From: Polynucleobacter cosmopolitanus
GTDB taxonomy: Bacteria; Pseudomonadota; Gammaproteobacteria; Burkholderiales; Burkholderiaceae
Reading direction: 5' to 3'
DNA: 64,000 bases
Assembly (NCBI RefSeq): GCF_002224225.1
Contig: NZ_NJGG01000001.1
Coordinates: forward strand, 248,001-312,000
Shown: one piece after another, positions 38,366 through 47,388 of the stretch
Position numbering within the stretch: position 1 is the stretch's first letter
Layout of the letters: each line of letters opens with the position of its first letter
The notes under the pieces: generated by a model
The model's database searches: none
Seen by the model: the letters and a program-made list of their open reading frames with translations, nothing else
Told to the model about the DNA's origin: nothing
Made by a program: the position numbers and the translations under genes

Positions 38366-39226
38366 TTACATCCAATAAATCACAACATAAAGACCGAGCC
38401 ATACCACGTCCACAAAGTGCCAGTACCACGCAGCACCTTCAAATGCAAAGTGGTTCTCTGGTGTGAAATGACCCTTCGCGACACGAACCAAAACAACTGC
38501 CAACATGATGGCACCCATTGTGACGTGGAAGCCGTGGAAACCAGTCAACATGAAGAATGTTGAGCCATAGATACCTGAGCTCAACTTCAAGTTCAAATCG
38601 CTGTATGCGTGGATGTACTCATAAACCTGGAAGCACATGAAAATCGCGCCAAGGGCAACAGTCGCTGCCAAACCTTGGATCACTTGCTTGCGGTGACCTT
38701 CACGCATCGCGTGGTGAGCCCAAGTAACGGTTACACCAGAAGACAACAACAAAATAGTGTTGATGGTTGGAATTGGCCATGGACCCATGGTCTTAAAGCT
38801 CTCAACCAAACCAGCTGGACCAGCATTTGGCCAAGTGGCTGCAAAATCTGGCCACAATAGTTTGTTATCAATATCACCTAACCAAGGCATTGCGATACTT
38901 CTTGCGTAGAAAAGAGCTGAGAAGAAAGCGCCGAAGAACATGATTTCTGAGAAGATGAACCAAGCCATAGACCATCTATAAGACACGTCCACGTTCACAC
39001 TATTCATGCCGCTCTCAGCTTCACCAATGGCTTCACCGAACCACACATACAAAGATGCAATGGTCCAAATAACACCAGCCAAGCAAAGGAACATACCAAG
39101 TGTGCTGCCATTAACCCACATCGCTGCACCTGAACCAAAGCCAAGCAAACCTATGCTTGTAACAATTGGATGGCGTGTTGGAGCCGGCACAAAGTAATAC
39201 GGGGCTTTAGTAACACTGGAAGACAT
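38366..39226 (-). CDS. ctaE: Cytochrome c oxidase subunit III
   Basis: The 286-residue protein has seven hydrophobic segments. Signatures are YYFVPAPTRHPIVTSIGLLG at the N-terminus, WFIFSEIMFFGAFFSALFYA with the conserved glutamate, MLTGFHGFHVTMGA, and AAWYWHFVDVVWLGLYVVIY at the end. Subunit III stabilises the proton-pumping core in the inner membrane. The usual short Burkholderiales insertion (WLGDIDNKLLWPDFAATWPN) is present. It is the last gene of the coxB-ctaD-ctaG run and ends at the bidirectional terminator. Confidence 0.97.
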   Translation of the reverse strand: MSSSVTKAPYYFVPAPTRHPIVTSIGLLGFGSGAAMWVNGSTLGMFLCLAGVIWTIASLYVWFGEAIGEAESGMNSVNVDVSYRWSMAWFIFSEIMFFGAFFSALFYARSIAMPWLGDIDNKLLWPDFAATWPNAGPAGLVESFKTMGPWPIPTINTILLLSSGVTVTWAHHAMREGHRKQVIQGLAATVALGAIFMCFQVYEYIHAYSDLNLKLSSGIYGSTFFMLTGFHGFHVTMGAIMLAVVLVRVAKGHFTPENHFAFEGAAWYWHFVDVVWLGLYVVIYWM

Positions 39227-39244
39227 TCTCTCTCTCCTAAAAAA

Positions 39245-39454
39245 TCAATTCGATACAACTGCTTTGACAATGAACAACAATATTGTCATAAAAATAATTG
39301 CGCTCAAAATACCAGCAAGCACAATGTGAACAAAAGTCACAGATGCCATATCAGCATCCTGACCAGACCTCTTTCTTACTCCCAAAAACCCCCACAAAAC
39401 TGCTCTCATGGAGATTAAAAACATCACGATGGAACTTCTTTTTTGATTTTCCAT
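39245..39454 (-). CDS. DUF2970 family small membrane protein
   Basis: The 69-residue protein starts at the ATG at 39454, one base after the ctaG stop; the longer frame from 39487 runs into ctaG. It has SIVMFLISMRAVLWGFLGVR, with the invariant RAVLWGFLGVRK pattern of DUF2970, and a C-terminal membrane helix (VLAGILSAIIFMTILLFIV). DUF2970 genes lie between ctaG and subunit III in many Betaproteobacteria. The function is unknown, presumably oxidase-related. Confidence 0.88.
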   Translation of the reverse strand: MENQKRSSIVMFLISMRAVLWGFLGVRKRSGQDADMASVTFVHIVLAGILSAIIFMTILLFIVKAVVSN

Positions 39455-39455
39455 C

Positions 39456-40049
39456 TTAAATCTTTGAAGGCTTACTGTTGTGCTCACCAGTGATCACTTT
39501 CTGACCAGCACCAACCTCAAAGAATGTGTACGACAAAGTAATATTTTTTATACCTTTTGGCAAAGCCGGATCAATGATAAACACCACGGGCATTTCTCTT
39601 GACTCATTGGGCTTCAACGTTTGTTCGTTAAAACAAAAGCACTCCAACTTGGTGAAATGTTCCGTCGCCTGCATCGGGGCATAACTCGGAATAGCCTGAG
39701 CTGAAACATTTCTATTTTGAGTATTCACAACCTCGTAAACCACCTGAATCATTTCTCCAGGGTGCACTTGCATTGAGTTTTTTACTGAGCGGAATCTGAA
39801 CGGTCCTTGAGTATTTGAATCAAACTCAACCGTGATCAATCTTGATTCATCCACTTGGGTATTTTTGCTGGTCGCATGAACCGCACGCGTACCGTAGTTA
39901 TTTTTGCTGGTGACAACGTTAATGCCAGTCACTTCACATAGAACCCTGTACATTGGAATCAATGCATACCCAAAACCAAACATGGCCACACTGATCACAG
40001 CGAGCTTGACCAGCATTTGACGGTTGTATTGGGTGAGGTTAAATGCCAT
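39456..40049 (-). CDS. ctaG: Cytochrome c oxidase assembly protein CtaG/Cox11
   Basis: Cox11 delivers copper to the CuB site of subunit I. The 197-residue protein has one N-terminal membrane helix (LVKLAVISVAMFGFGYALIP) followed by the periplasmic Ig-like domain. Family motifs are PMYRVLCEVTGIN, with a conserved cysteine, and the copper motif KLECFCFNEQTLKPNE (CFCF). It lies 2 bases after a 41-codon gene and one base before the DUF2970 gene. Confidence 0.97.
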   Translation of the reverse strand: MAFNLTQYNRQMLVKLAVISVAMFGFGYALIPMYRVLCEVTGINVVTSKNNYGTRAVHATSKNTQVDESRLITVEFDSNTQGPFRFRSVKNSMQVHPGEMIQVVYEVVNTQNRNVSAQAIPSYAPMQATEHFTKLECFCFNEQTLKPNESREMPVVFIIDPALPKGIKNITLSYTFFEVGAGQKVITGEHNSKPSKI

Positions 40050-40051
40050 GA

Positions 40052-40177
40052 TTAGCCAAACATGATTTTCTTGGCAACAATTCCTACAAAGAAGGCAATT
40101 GCAACCGTTAACAACACAAGACCCAAGCGACGATTACTCGCTCTTGAGTTTTGTGTTTTTTGATCTGATGTTGTCAT
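40052..40177 (-). CDS. Cytochrome oxidase small assembly protein (41 aa)
   Basis: This very short gene reads MTTSDQKTQNSRASNRRLGL followed by VLLTVAIAFFVGIVAKKIMF and G. It is a basic, soluble start plus one membrane helix. Small single-helix proteins of this kind lie between ctaD and ctaG in Burkholderiales and are annotated as oxidase small assembly proteins. The start is 20 bases after the ctaD stop and the stop is 2 bases before ctaG, which supports real translation. The mechanism is unknown. Confidence 0.8.
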   Translation of the reverse strand: MTTSDQKTQNSRASNRRLGLVLLTVAIAFFVGIVAKKIMFG

Positions 40178-40197
40178 TTAAATTCCGCAAATAGTTA

Positions 40198-41787
40198 TTA
40201 CTTAACTGTTGGTGGAGTTTCAAATGTGTGGAACGGCGCTGGAGAAGGAATTGTCCACTCTAAACCGTTAGCACCATCCCATGGCTTGTCAGCTGCTTTT
40301 TGACCACCACGGTATGTTGGCAACACCACGAACAATAAGAAATAAATCTGCATCAAACCAAAGCCAAGTGAACCAACTGATGCAATTGCATTGAAGTCGG
40401 CGAACTGAACTGGGTAGTCTGCGTAACGACGTGGCATACCAGCAAGACCCAAGAAGTGCATTGGGAAGAATGTGATGTTAAAGAAAATCATTGAGCCCCA
40501 GAAGTGAATTTTTCCGCGGAACTCATTGACCATGTGGCCTGTCCACTTTGGCGCCCAGTAATAGAAACCTGCAAATAAAGCAAATAAAGAGCCAGCTACT
40601 AGAACATAGTGGAAGTGAGCCACAACGTAGTAGGTGTCTTGCAAAATGATATCAATCGGGGCAATGGCCAAAATCAAGCCTGTAAAACCACCCATGGTGA
40701 ATACAAAGATAAAGCCAATTGACCACAACATTGGAGTTTCAAATGTCATTGAACCCTTCCACATTGTTGCAATCCAGTTAAAGATCTTCACGCCTGTTGG
40801 AACAGCAATCAACATTGTTGCGTACATGAAGAACAGCTGACCTGTTACAGGCATACCTGTTGCAAACATGTGGTGCGCCCAAACGATGAATGACAAAATC
40901 GCAATTGATGCTGTCGCATAAACCATTGAGCTGTAACCAAACAATCTCTTACGTGCAAATGTAGGAATGACTTCACTCACAATGCCGAACGCAGGCAAGA
41001 TCATGATGTAAACCTCTGGATGACCGAAGAACCAGAAAATGTGTTGATACATCACAGGGTCACCACCACCAGCTGCTGAGAAGAAGCTAGTACCAAAGTG
41101 ACGGTCTGTAAGAACCATGGTGATCGCACCAGCCAAAACTGGCATAACAGCGATCAATAGGTAAGCAGTGATCAACCATGTCCAACAGAACATTGGCATC
41201 TTCATCAAAGTCATGCCAGGAGCGCGCATGTTCAAAATGGTCACGATGATGTTAATTGAACCCATGATGGATGAAGCACCCATCAAGTGAATAGCAAAAA
41301 TGGCCATGTCCATACCTGGGCCCATTTGCACTGATAGGGGTGCATACAGAGTCCAGCCAGCAGCAGTTGCGCCACCAGGAACTAGGAATGAAGTTAATAG
41401 CAACAAAGCTGCAACTGGCATGATCCAGAAACTGAAGTTATTCATGCGAGCAAATGCCATATCTGAGGCACCCACTTGCAAAGGAATCATCAAGTTTGCA
41501 AAGCCAACGAAGGCCGGCATGATCGCGCCAAAAACCATCACCAGACCGTGCATCGTTGTGAGCTGGTTAAATAGCTCAGGACGAATGAACTGCAAACCAG
41601 GCTGGAATAGTTCTAGGCGAATGCCCATAGCCATGATGCCGCCAGCAATCAAACTGAAAAATGAAAAAATCAGATACAGCGTACCGATATCTTTGTGGTT
41701 GGTGGCATATAACCAACGTCTCCAACCATGCGGATGATCATGTGCGTGGTCGTCATGGTGATCGTGTGCGTGACTTACTGTGCTCAT
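40198..41787 (-). CDS. ctaD: Cytochrome c oxidase subunit I
   Basis: Subunit I is the heme a/a3-CuB catalytic and proton-pumping core. The ATG at 41787 (529 aa) has GGAG six bases upstream; an in-frame TTG at 41799 is unlikely. Motifs include TMHGLVMVFGAIMPA (heme a ligand), WFFGHPEVYIMILPAFG (CuB histidine cross-linked to tyrosine), WAHHMFATGMP and VVAHFHYVLVAGS. The glutamate of the GHPEVY segment marks an A1-type aa3 oxidase. The first 25 residues are strikingly His/Asp-rich. It lies 29 bases after subunit II. Confidence 0.98.
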   Translation of the reverse strand: MSTVSHAHDHHDDHAHDHPHGWRRWLYATNHKDIGTLYLIFSFFSLIAGGIMAMGIRLELFQPGLQFIRPELFNQLTTMHGLVMVFGAIMPAFVGFANLMIPLQVGASDMAFARMNNFSFWIMPVAALLLLTSFLVPGGATAAGWTLYAPLSVQMGPGMDMAIFAIHLMGASSIMGSINIIVTILNMRAPGMTLMKMPMFCWTWLITAYLLIAVMPVLAGAITMVLTDRHFGTSFFSAAGGGDPVMYQHIFWFFGHPEVYIMILPAFGIVSEVIPTFARKRLFGYSSMVYATASIAILSFIVWAHHMFATGMPVTGQLFFMYATMLIAVPTGVKIFNWIATMWKGSMTFETPMLWSIGFIFVFTMGGFTGLILAIAPIDIILQDTYYVVAHFHYVLVAGSLFALFAGFYYWAPKWTGHMVNEFRGKIHFWGSMIFFNITFFPMHFLGLAGMPRRYADYPVQFADFNAIASVGSLGFGLMQIYFLLFVVLPTYRGGQKAADKPWDGANGLEWTIPSPAPFHTFETPPTVK

Positions 41788-41816
41788 AGTTAGCTCCAAT
41801 TACCTATCTAATTTAA

Positions 41817-42971
41817 TTATTTCGCTGCGCGTGCTGTTGTGAAGTCTTTAGGCTGGATTAATTCACCAGTCTTATTACCCCAAGCATTACGTGTGTATGT
41901 CATAACTGCGGCTAATTCAACATCGTTGAGTTGAGTCCACTTTGGCATGGCGCCCTTACCTTGCAACAAGATTTTGTATTGGGCATCCTTAGCACCTAAA
42001 ACAACTTTAGATCCATCTAAAGCTGGGAATGCGCCAGCGCCCTTACCGTTAGGCATATGACATGCCGCGCAGTTAGATGCGTAAACTTTTTCACCACGTT
42101 GCTTTAACTCATCCATTGTGAAAGTTTTTGTTGGGTCATCAGCCAAAGAAGCCATTTGCTTTTTCTTATCAGCAACCCATGCTGTGTACTCTGCATCCGA
42201 CACAACCTTCACAGCGATTGGCATGAACGCGTGTTCTTTACCACATAGCTCTGAACACTGGCCATAGAAGGTGCCTAACTTTTCCGCTCTGAACCAAGCA
42301 TCACGAACAAAGCCTGGAATCGCATCTTGTTTGATGCCGAATGCTGGAATGGTCCATGAGTGAATCACATCGTTAGCAGTTGTGACCATACGAATTTTTT
42401 TGCCCACAGGCACAACCATTTCATTATCAACATCAACCAAATAGGTATTTGATTTTTCAACTTGGTTGTTGATTTGCTCACGTGGTGTTTTCAAAGTTTG
42501 CAAGAATGAAACGCCTTCGCCTTCACCCTTGATGTAATCGTAACCCCACTTCCACTGATAACCAGTCACTTTGATTGTGATGTCAGCGTTGGTTGTGTCT
42601 TTCATCGCCACAACTGTTTTAGTTGCTGGCAATGCCATCGCAATCACGATGATCAATGGCACCACAGTCCAAATGATCTCAACTGTTGTGCTCTCATGAA
42701 AGCTAGCTGCTTTATGACCTAATGATTTACGGTGCTTGAAAATTGAGTAGAACATCACGCCGAACACGGCGATAAAAATAACCGCACAAATGATCAACAT
42801 CATCCAATGAAGATACGCCACCTCTTCAGCAACTTTGGTTGCTGCAGGCTGAAGATTTAACTGAAATCTTGAAGGACCGCCTGGCATGTCATTGATAGCC
42901 AAAGCAAAATTAGCATAGAGCGAGCTCACCAAACCAAATAGCAAACCGACCAGTGATGTGCGATGTTTCAT
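41817..42971 (-). CDS. ctaC: Cytochrome c oxidase subunit II with C-terminal cytochrome c domain
   Basis: Subunit II accepts electrons through CuA. The ATG at 42971 (384 aa) has GGGA six bases upstream; an ATG four codons earlier is also possible. After a signal peptide (SLVGLLFGLVSSLYANFALA) come two membrane helices and the cupredoxin domain with CuA motif GQCSELCGKEHAFMPI. A cytochrome c domain follows, with heme site YASNCAACHMPNGKGAGAFP and a distal methionine in GAMPKWTQLND. The fusion makes this a caa3-like subunit II, common in Burkholderiales. It heads the oxidase operon behind a recognisable promoter. Confidence 0.97.
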   Translation of the reverse strand: MKHRTSLVGLLFGLVSSLYANFALAINDMPGGPSRFQLNLQPAATKVAEEVAYLHWMMLIICAVIFIAVFGVMFYSIFKHRKSLGHKAASFHESTTVEIIWTVVPLIIVIAMALPATKTVVAMKDTTNADITIKVTGYQWKWGYDYIKGEGEGVSFLQTLKTPREQINNQVEKSNTYLVDVDNEMVVPVGKKIRMVTTANDVIHSWTIPAFGIKQDAIPGFVRDAWFRAEKLGTFYGQCSELCGKEHAFMPIAVKVVSDAEYTAWVADKKKQMASLADDPTKTFTMDELKQRGEKVYASNCAACHMPNGKGAGAFPALDGSKVVLGAKDAQYKILLQGKGAMPKWTQLNDVELAAVMTYTRNAWGNKTGELIQPKDFTTARAAK

Positions 42972-43042
42972 CTTCGTTCCCATTAAATAAATTCTTGAAT
43001 CTGTTGCACCGCATTATTAGCAATGCACTTGATATGGCATGA

Positions 43043-43070
43043 ATTATATTTGTAATTTGATCTAGTGCAA
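43043..43070 (-). promoter_or_regulatory. Sigma-70-type promoter for the oxidase operon
   Basis: Read on the minus strand, TTGCAC (43070-43065), 16 bases, then a perfect TATAAT (43048-43043). Transcription would begin near 43036, about 65 bases before the ctaC start. Confidence 0.45.
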
Positions 43071-43140
43071 TAAATTACTAAGCAATTGAGACATTTACAC
43101 AACAACAATTAGGTATTAAGGTATGTGTGCGCTTGCTTAC

Positions 43141-43929
43141 TTATTTTTTAGACCTAACAATTTGATCGGGGCTGATGGTTGTTATTCCAGCTTTCTTTTG
43201 AGCAAGTAAGGCATCCGGCGCCCAAGCATGACCGTAAACAACTTCCAGGGTGATGGTCAACTTCGATTCAGCCCCAATTAAGTGCTTTGCTGAATCAGAG
43301 GAAGCCAACAAACCCAAATCAAATGCTTCCTTGCACAACAAATCAGGATCATCATAGGACAAGGTCAGGTACTCCATGTCCATCACAGGCTCAGAAAAGC
43401 CAGCCTGCATCAATCCATCCCCCACATCGTGCATGTCAAAGCTGCCTGCATTCCTCAGCAAATAGTCATTGGGGAAAAGCTTGGCAAGCTCCTTACCTGT
43501 ATCAGGGCCAAAGTAGCTGAACATCAAAAGACCTTCAGGCTTGAGTTTGCTTTTCCACTGTTTCATCAATGAATTAGGGTCACCTTGAAGATGCAATTCC
43601 AAGTTTGACCAAATCAAATCAAAATCAGCAACCCCAATAGGTGCAGGCTCTTGATACCTATAAAAATATTGGCGAGTGATTTTTTTAAACAACTGCGAAA
43701 GAGCGTTTGAAGAAAATTTTCTATCAAAGCAATGGTGCTCAGCCTCGGGGTAATAAGAACCCAGAACGCTTAAATTTAATGCTCCAAGGTGGCCAATTTT
43801 TTTCGGCTGTAAACGAACAATCTCTAATTTTTCAGCCATGCGTTGCGCAATTTCTAATGCTAGAAATTCAGGAATGGTTCTTGAGCCTGAGCTTGAAAAT
43901 GCGCTTGGCACTGTTGATGTTGTGGGCAT
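43141..43929 (-). CDS. BioC-like methyltransferase with weak SAM motif
   Basis: The 262-residue protein resembles BioC-type malonyl-ACP methyltransferases in its second half: FDLIWSNLELHLQGDPNSLM, WKSKLKPEGLLMFSYFGPDT, MHDVGDGLMQAGFSEPVMD and the late AHLIGA-like KHLIGAESKLTITLEVVYGHAW. The glycine-rich SAM motif I expected near residue 45 is not recognisable: the segment reads KIGHLGALNLSVLGSYYPEA. So either the motif has diverged or activity is lost. It is divergent from comF, an arrangement known in Burkholderiales. No bio genes are in the window, and I give no gene symbol because of the weak motif. Confidence 0.65.
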   Translation of the reverse strand: MPTTSTVPSAFSSSGSRTIPEFLALEIAQRMAEKLEIVRLQPKKIGHLGALNLSVLGSYYPEAEHHCFDRKFSSNALSQLFKKITRQYFYRYQEPAPIGVADFDLIWSNLELHLQGDPNSLMKQWKSKLKPEGLLMFSYFGPDTGKELAKLFPNDYLLRNAGSFDMHDVGDGLMQAGFSEPVMDMEYLTLSYDDPDLLCKEAFDLGLLASSDSAKHLIGAESKLTITLEVVYGHAWAPDALLAQKKAGITTISPDQIVRSKK

Positions 43930-43954
43930 AAGTGTTCAGTATACTGAGCGTTAC

Positions 43955-44662
43955 ATGAATTTACTCCTGCCTACTTCCTGTATTGGGTGCCAGGAGTTTC
44001 AAACGGCAACGATATGCCAAAAGTGTCGTAAACGACTAAAAGATTCCCAGTTAAATAGATGCGCTCAATGCGCTCTACCATTAGCACACCACGAAAAAAA
44101 TTCACTGTGCTTGGATTGCCTAAAAAACCAGCCGCCTTTTGATGCAACACTTTGCCTTGACAGTTATGGTGGATTTTTAACGGACGCCATCCATTCATAC
44201 AAATACCAACATCAAATCGCCATTGCACATGGTCTTTTTGATGCTTGGTTTGATATTCATCCAAAGGAACTAAAGAAAGACCAGTCAGTTGATGTGATAT
44301 TGCCCATTCCCATGAGTCAAGAAAAACTTCACCGCAGAGGCTTTAACCAATCATGGGAGCTTTGTAAGCTGTTTTCAAAAAAACTAAAAATAAAAAGCAA
44401 CTGGAAGGTGTTAAAAAGAATACACATCGAAGGCGATCAAGTATCAGCCAGCAAACAAGAGCGGGCCCATCGCTTAAACAATGTTTTCTTCATCAATCCC
44501 AACAACATTGATCTGATTAAAAATAAAAACATTGTTTTAATTGATGATGTCATGACCACCGGAGCAACTTTGAGTGTGATTGCACAATTACTTAAAGATT
44601 TTGGAGCGCAAAGTGTTCATAATTGGGTCATTCTTAGAACACCTAAAAAATCATCATGCTAA
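43955..44662 (+). CDS. comF: ComF family amidophosphoribosyltransferase-like protein
   Basis: The 235-residue protein starts at the ATG at 43955; the longer frame from 43838 runs across the divergent BioC-like gene. It has an N-terminal zinc ribbon ([28 protein letters not shown]) and a C-terminal phosphoribosyltransferase fold with [14 protein letters not shown]. The double-psi element [20 protein letters not shown] is typical of ComF/GntX. ComF supports natural DNA uptake in several bacteria. It overlaps trmL by 7 bases. Confidence 0.93.
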   Translation: MNLLLPTSCIGCQEFQTATICQKCRKRLKDSQLNRCAQCALPLAHHEKNSLCLDCLKNQPPFDATLCLDSYGGFLTDAIHSYKYQHQIAIAHGLFDAWFDIHPKELKKDQSVDVILPIPMSQEKLHRRGFNQSWELCKLFSKKLKIKSNWKVLKRIHIEGDQVSASKQERAHRLNNVFFINPNNIDLIKNKNIVLIDDVMTTGATLSVIAQLLKDFGAQSVHNWVILRTPKKSSC

Positions 44663-45126
44663 ACATTGTTCTTGTGGAACCAGAAATACCACCCAATACG
44701 GGCAACATCATTCGTTTGTGCGCCAATACTGGAGCGCAACTTCATTTGGTCAAACCATTGGGCTTTCCTCTGGAGGACAAAAGCTTGAAGCGGGCGGGAC
44801 TGGACTATCACGAATACGCCAACATGAAGGTTCATGAAAGTTGGCAAGATTTTCTTCAACAAGAAAAGCCACCTCAAGGCAGGATGTTTGCCATCACAAC
44901 CAAAGGTACTGCAACTTTGGCACAAGCTAAATTTTTAGAAAATGATTTTTTAATTTTTGGTTCTGAAACAAAAGGGCTGGCTCAAGATGTGAGAAATCAT
45001 TTTTTGCCTGAAAGATGCTTGAGATTACCTATGAGGGCAAATAGTCGGAGCCTGAATTTATCAAACTCTGTGGCAGTGATGATCTATGAAGCTTGGCGCC
45101 AAATGGATTTCAAGGGTGGCGAATAG
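44656..45126 (+). CDS. trmL: tRNA (cytidine/uridine-34 2'-O)-methyltransferase TrmL
   Basis: The 156-residue SPOUT methyltransferase modifies the wobble base of tRNA-Leu isoacceptors. It opens [20 protein letters not shown] and includes [20 protein letters not shown] and the knot motifs IFGSETKGL and [20 protein letters not shown], all typical of TrmL (YibK). Length equals E. coli TrmL (157). It overlaps the end of comF by 7 bases. Confidence 0.96.
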   Translation: MLNIVLVEPEIPPNTGNIIRLCANTGAQLHLVKPLGFPLEDKSLKRAGLDYHEYANMKVHESWQDFLQQEKPPQGRMFAITTKGTATLAQAKFLENDFLIFGSETKGLAQDVRNHFLPERCLRLPMRANSRSLNLSNSVAVMIYEAWRQMDFKGGE

Positions 45127-45153
45127 TTACTTGCTTATTTACTAATTCAATTA

Positions 45154-46182
45154 TTAAGCTTCAGACTTGGCGTCTCTACCCATCAATAACTTGACCGCTG
45201 TTGCTGCATCCAATTCTTTGAACAACACTTCGCACACCATGTGAGTGATGGGCATTTCAATGCCCTTGGATTTTGCAAGATCACTCACCGCTTGAGCACA
45301 CAGCACTCCTTCTGCAACGTGCCCTAGATCCTTCAGTATTTCCGGTAACTTTTTTCCTGTGGCCAGTTGAAGACCAACGCGTCGATTTCTTGATAGGTCA
45401 CCAGTGGCTGTCAAAATCAAATCGCCCACCCCAGTCAAGCCCATGGCTGTTTCAGACTTACCACCCATGGCTGTCATCAAACGCATCATCTCGGCTAAAC
45501 CACGAGTCAATAAAGCAGCTCTGGCATTCAAACCCAAGCCCAAGCCATCACCTATACCCGTTGCAATGGCTAAAACGTTTTTGATGGCACCACCCAACTC
45601 AACACCAACAATGTCGTTGCTGCCATAAATGCGCATATTGCCATGGTGCAAAGCATCTTGTACCTTGGCAATTAATTCATTTGATTCACTTGCAACTGTC
45701 AGTGCACAAGGCATCCCCTTGGCAACCTCTGAAGCAAAACTGGGGCCTGACAGAACAGCTGTGTTGATGCCTCTGTCATTGGCAGAGGCAAGACTTAACT
45801 CACGTGCAATCACCTGATGTGGCATCAATGAAGTTTTTGGCTCCAAGCCCTTACACAACCAAACCCAATTTTTTGGAATCTGTTGAAGCTTCAACAGATG
45901 ATCAACCGTTTCTTTTAAACCAGAAACAGGGGTTGCGATGAACAACAAATCTTCTTGCGCACAATCATCGAATAACTGATTCCAATCACTGCTGATCAAA
46001 AGTTCAGTGGGCAATTGAATGTCTTGAAGGTACTGTTGATTAAATCGCGTCGCTCTAATAGTTTTAGCAAGCTCATCAGAGCGACTCCACAAGGTAACTG
46101 GAAGTCCTTTTTTATTTTTTGAGGCATGCATGGCCATTGCGGTTCCCCATGCACCTGCCCCAAGAAAATAAATGTGCTTCAT
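45154..46182 (-). CDS. gpsA: Glycerol-3-phosphate dehydrogenase [NAD(P)+]
   Basis: GpsA makes sn-glycerol 3-phosphate for phospholipid synthesis. The 342-residue protein has the Rossmann motif FLGAGAWGTAMAMHASKN at the N-terminus, FIATPVSGL, the substrate loop LSGPSFASEVAKGMPCA and the catalytic helix GGAIKNVLAIATGIGDGLGL. GVGDLILTATGDLSRNRRVG is the C-terminal signature. Its ATG overlaps the secB stop (TGATG), so the two are coupled; secB-gpsA is a standard proteobacterial pair. Confidence 0.97.
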   Translation of the reverse strand: MKHIYFLGAGAWGTAMAMHASKNKKGLPVTLWSRSDELAKTIRATRFNQQYLQDIQLPTELLISSDWNQLFDDCAQEDLLFIATPVSGLKETVDHLLKLQQIPKNWVWLCKGLEPKTSLMPHQVIARELSLASANDRGINTAVLSGPSFASEVAKGMPCALTVASESNELIAKVQDALHHGNMRIYGSNDIVGVELGGAIKNVLAIATGIGDGLGLGLNARAALLTRGLAEMMRLMTAMGGKSETAMGLTGVGDLILTATGDLSRNRRVGLQLATGKKLPEILKDLGHVAEGVLCAQAVSDLAKSKGIEMPITHMVCEVLFKELDAATAVKLLMGRDAKSEA

Positions 46183-46673
46183 CAGTTCGGCAGAATAATT
46201 CCGCTGTCGTTAGAAGCTTCCGCTTGAGCGCCCTGCGCCATGCGTTGCTCGTACAAAGCATGGAAATTGATTTCAGCCAAATGAACCGGCTGAAAGCCTG
46301 CACGGCTGATCATGTCCGCAATATTTGCGCGCAAATATGGGAACAAAATGGTTGGGCAAGCAATTGCCAACAAAGGGTTCATTTGCTCGTCAGGCATGTT
46401 GCGAATTTCAAAAATACCTGATTGCTGAGCCTCGACCAAAAAGAGTACCTTGTCTTCAATCTTGGTTGTAACGCTGCCAATCAAAGTGACGTGAAAATTA
46501 ACGTCATCCAATTGTTTAGCTTGGATATCAACCTGAACTTCTAATTTTGGCTCACCTTGATTTAACAAAATCTCTGGGGCATTGGGTTGCTCTAGAGAAA
46601 TATCTTTCAAATAAACGCGTTGAATTTGAAAAACTGGGTCTGTTCCCATTTCGCTGTTGACTGCTTCTGTCAT
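46182..46673 (-). CDS. secB: Protein-export chaperone SecB
   Basis: SecB keeps preproteins unfolded and hands them to SecA. The 163-residue protein contains [26 protein letters not shown]-like [10 protein letters not shown], the proline/aromatic segment [20 protein letters not shown] and [19 protein letters not shown], the SecA-contacting end. It lies 12 bases after grxC and is coupled to gpsA. Confidence 0.97.
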   Translation of the reverse strand: MTEAVNSEMGTDPVFQIQRVYLKDISLEQPNAPEILLNQGEPKLEVQVDIQAKQLDDVNFHVTLIGSVTTKIEDKVLFLVEAQQSGIFEIRNMPDEQMNPLLAIACPTILFPYLRANIADMISRAGFQPVHLAEINFHALYEQRMAQGAQAEASNDSGIILPN

Positions 46674-46685
46674 ATTTTTTCCTAT

Positions 46686-46943
46686 TTACTTGCCCAATAA
46701 TGGGTCTAATTTACCTGCTTTATCCAATGCTGATAGATCATCAAACCCACCAACATGTGTTTCACCTATGAAAATTTGCGGTACCGTGCGACGCCCAGTT
46801 CTGGTCATCATTTCTTCACGGCGCACCGGATCCACATCAACCAAGATTTTTTCTGTGATTTCAACACCTTTTGAAACCAGCAATCTTTCAGCCATATTGC
46901 AATATGGACAAACTCGGGTGCTGTACATCGTAATTTTTATCAT
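46686..46943 (-). CDS. grxC: Glutaredoxin 3
   Basis: The 85-residue protein is a class I dithiol glutaredoxin. It has the active site STRVCPYCNMAERLL (CPYC), the cis-proline segment RRTVPQIFIGETHVGGFDDL and a short C-terminal helix. It uses glutathione, whose synthesis genes gshA and gshB lie at 52.8-55.0 kb. The rhodanese-grxC-secB-gpsA order with divergent gpmA is a familiar proteobacterial block. Confidence 0.96.
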   Translation of the reverse strand: MIKITMYSTRVCPYCNMAERLLVSKGVEITEKILVDVDPVRREEMMTRTGRRTVPQIFIGETHVGGFDDLSALDKAGKLDPLLGK

Positions 46944-46952
46944 GATTGACTC

Positions 46953-47366
46953 TTATTTGATGAGTGGCATACCCGCTTGATTCCAAGCAGAAATTCCACC
47001 ATCCATGCAAGCAACCTCTTTACAGCCAGCTTTTTTAAGCTTTCCGAGGGCAGTATTTGCTCTAGTTCCGCTCAAACAAACTAAAATGATAGGCTTGTTG
47101 CTATCAATTTTTGCTTGCTTTAAGCCTGAATCAAGCTCTGAAAGTGGCAAATGCTTAGAATTTGCTATATGGCCTGCTTTGTATTCATCAGGCGTGCGGA
47201 TGTCAACAATCTGCGCTTGACGCTGATTAATCCATTGCACAGACTCATGCACACTGAGCAGCTGTTTGTTAAGGCGCCCCAAGATCTGGGGCAATGCCAA
47301 GGCCAATCCCGATGTAAGCAGGGTGGCAAGAAGTAATAAATTATTTGTATTTGTTAAGAAGTCCAT
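46953..47366 (-). CDS. Membrane-anchored rhodanese-like protein
   Basis: The 137-residue protein starts at the ATG at 47366; the longer frame from 47543 runs through gpmA on the other strand. One N-terminal membrane helix (LLLLATLLTSGLALALPQIL) is followed by a single rhodanese domain: VDIRTPDEYKAGHIANSKHL and the active-site loop ILVCLSGTRANTAL with the catalytic cysteine. It resembles E. coli YibN, which has the same neighbours. The sulfur acceptor is unknown. Confidence 0.92.
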   Translation of the reverse strand: MDFLTNTNNLLLLATLLTSGLALALPQILGRLNKQLLSVHESVQWINQRQAQIVDIRTPDEYKAGHIANSKHLPLSELDSGLKQAKIDSNKPIILVCLSGTRANTALGKLKKAGCKEVACMDGGISAWNQAGMPLIK

Positions 47367-47388
47367 CAGTAAATTATAGAATGTGAAT

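Noticed and set aside
41300-41737. 145-codon plus-strand frame opposite ctaD
   Set aside because: Lies wholly inside subunit I; reads like the antisense of membrane-helix codons.
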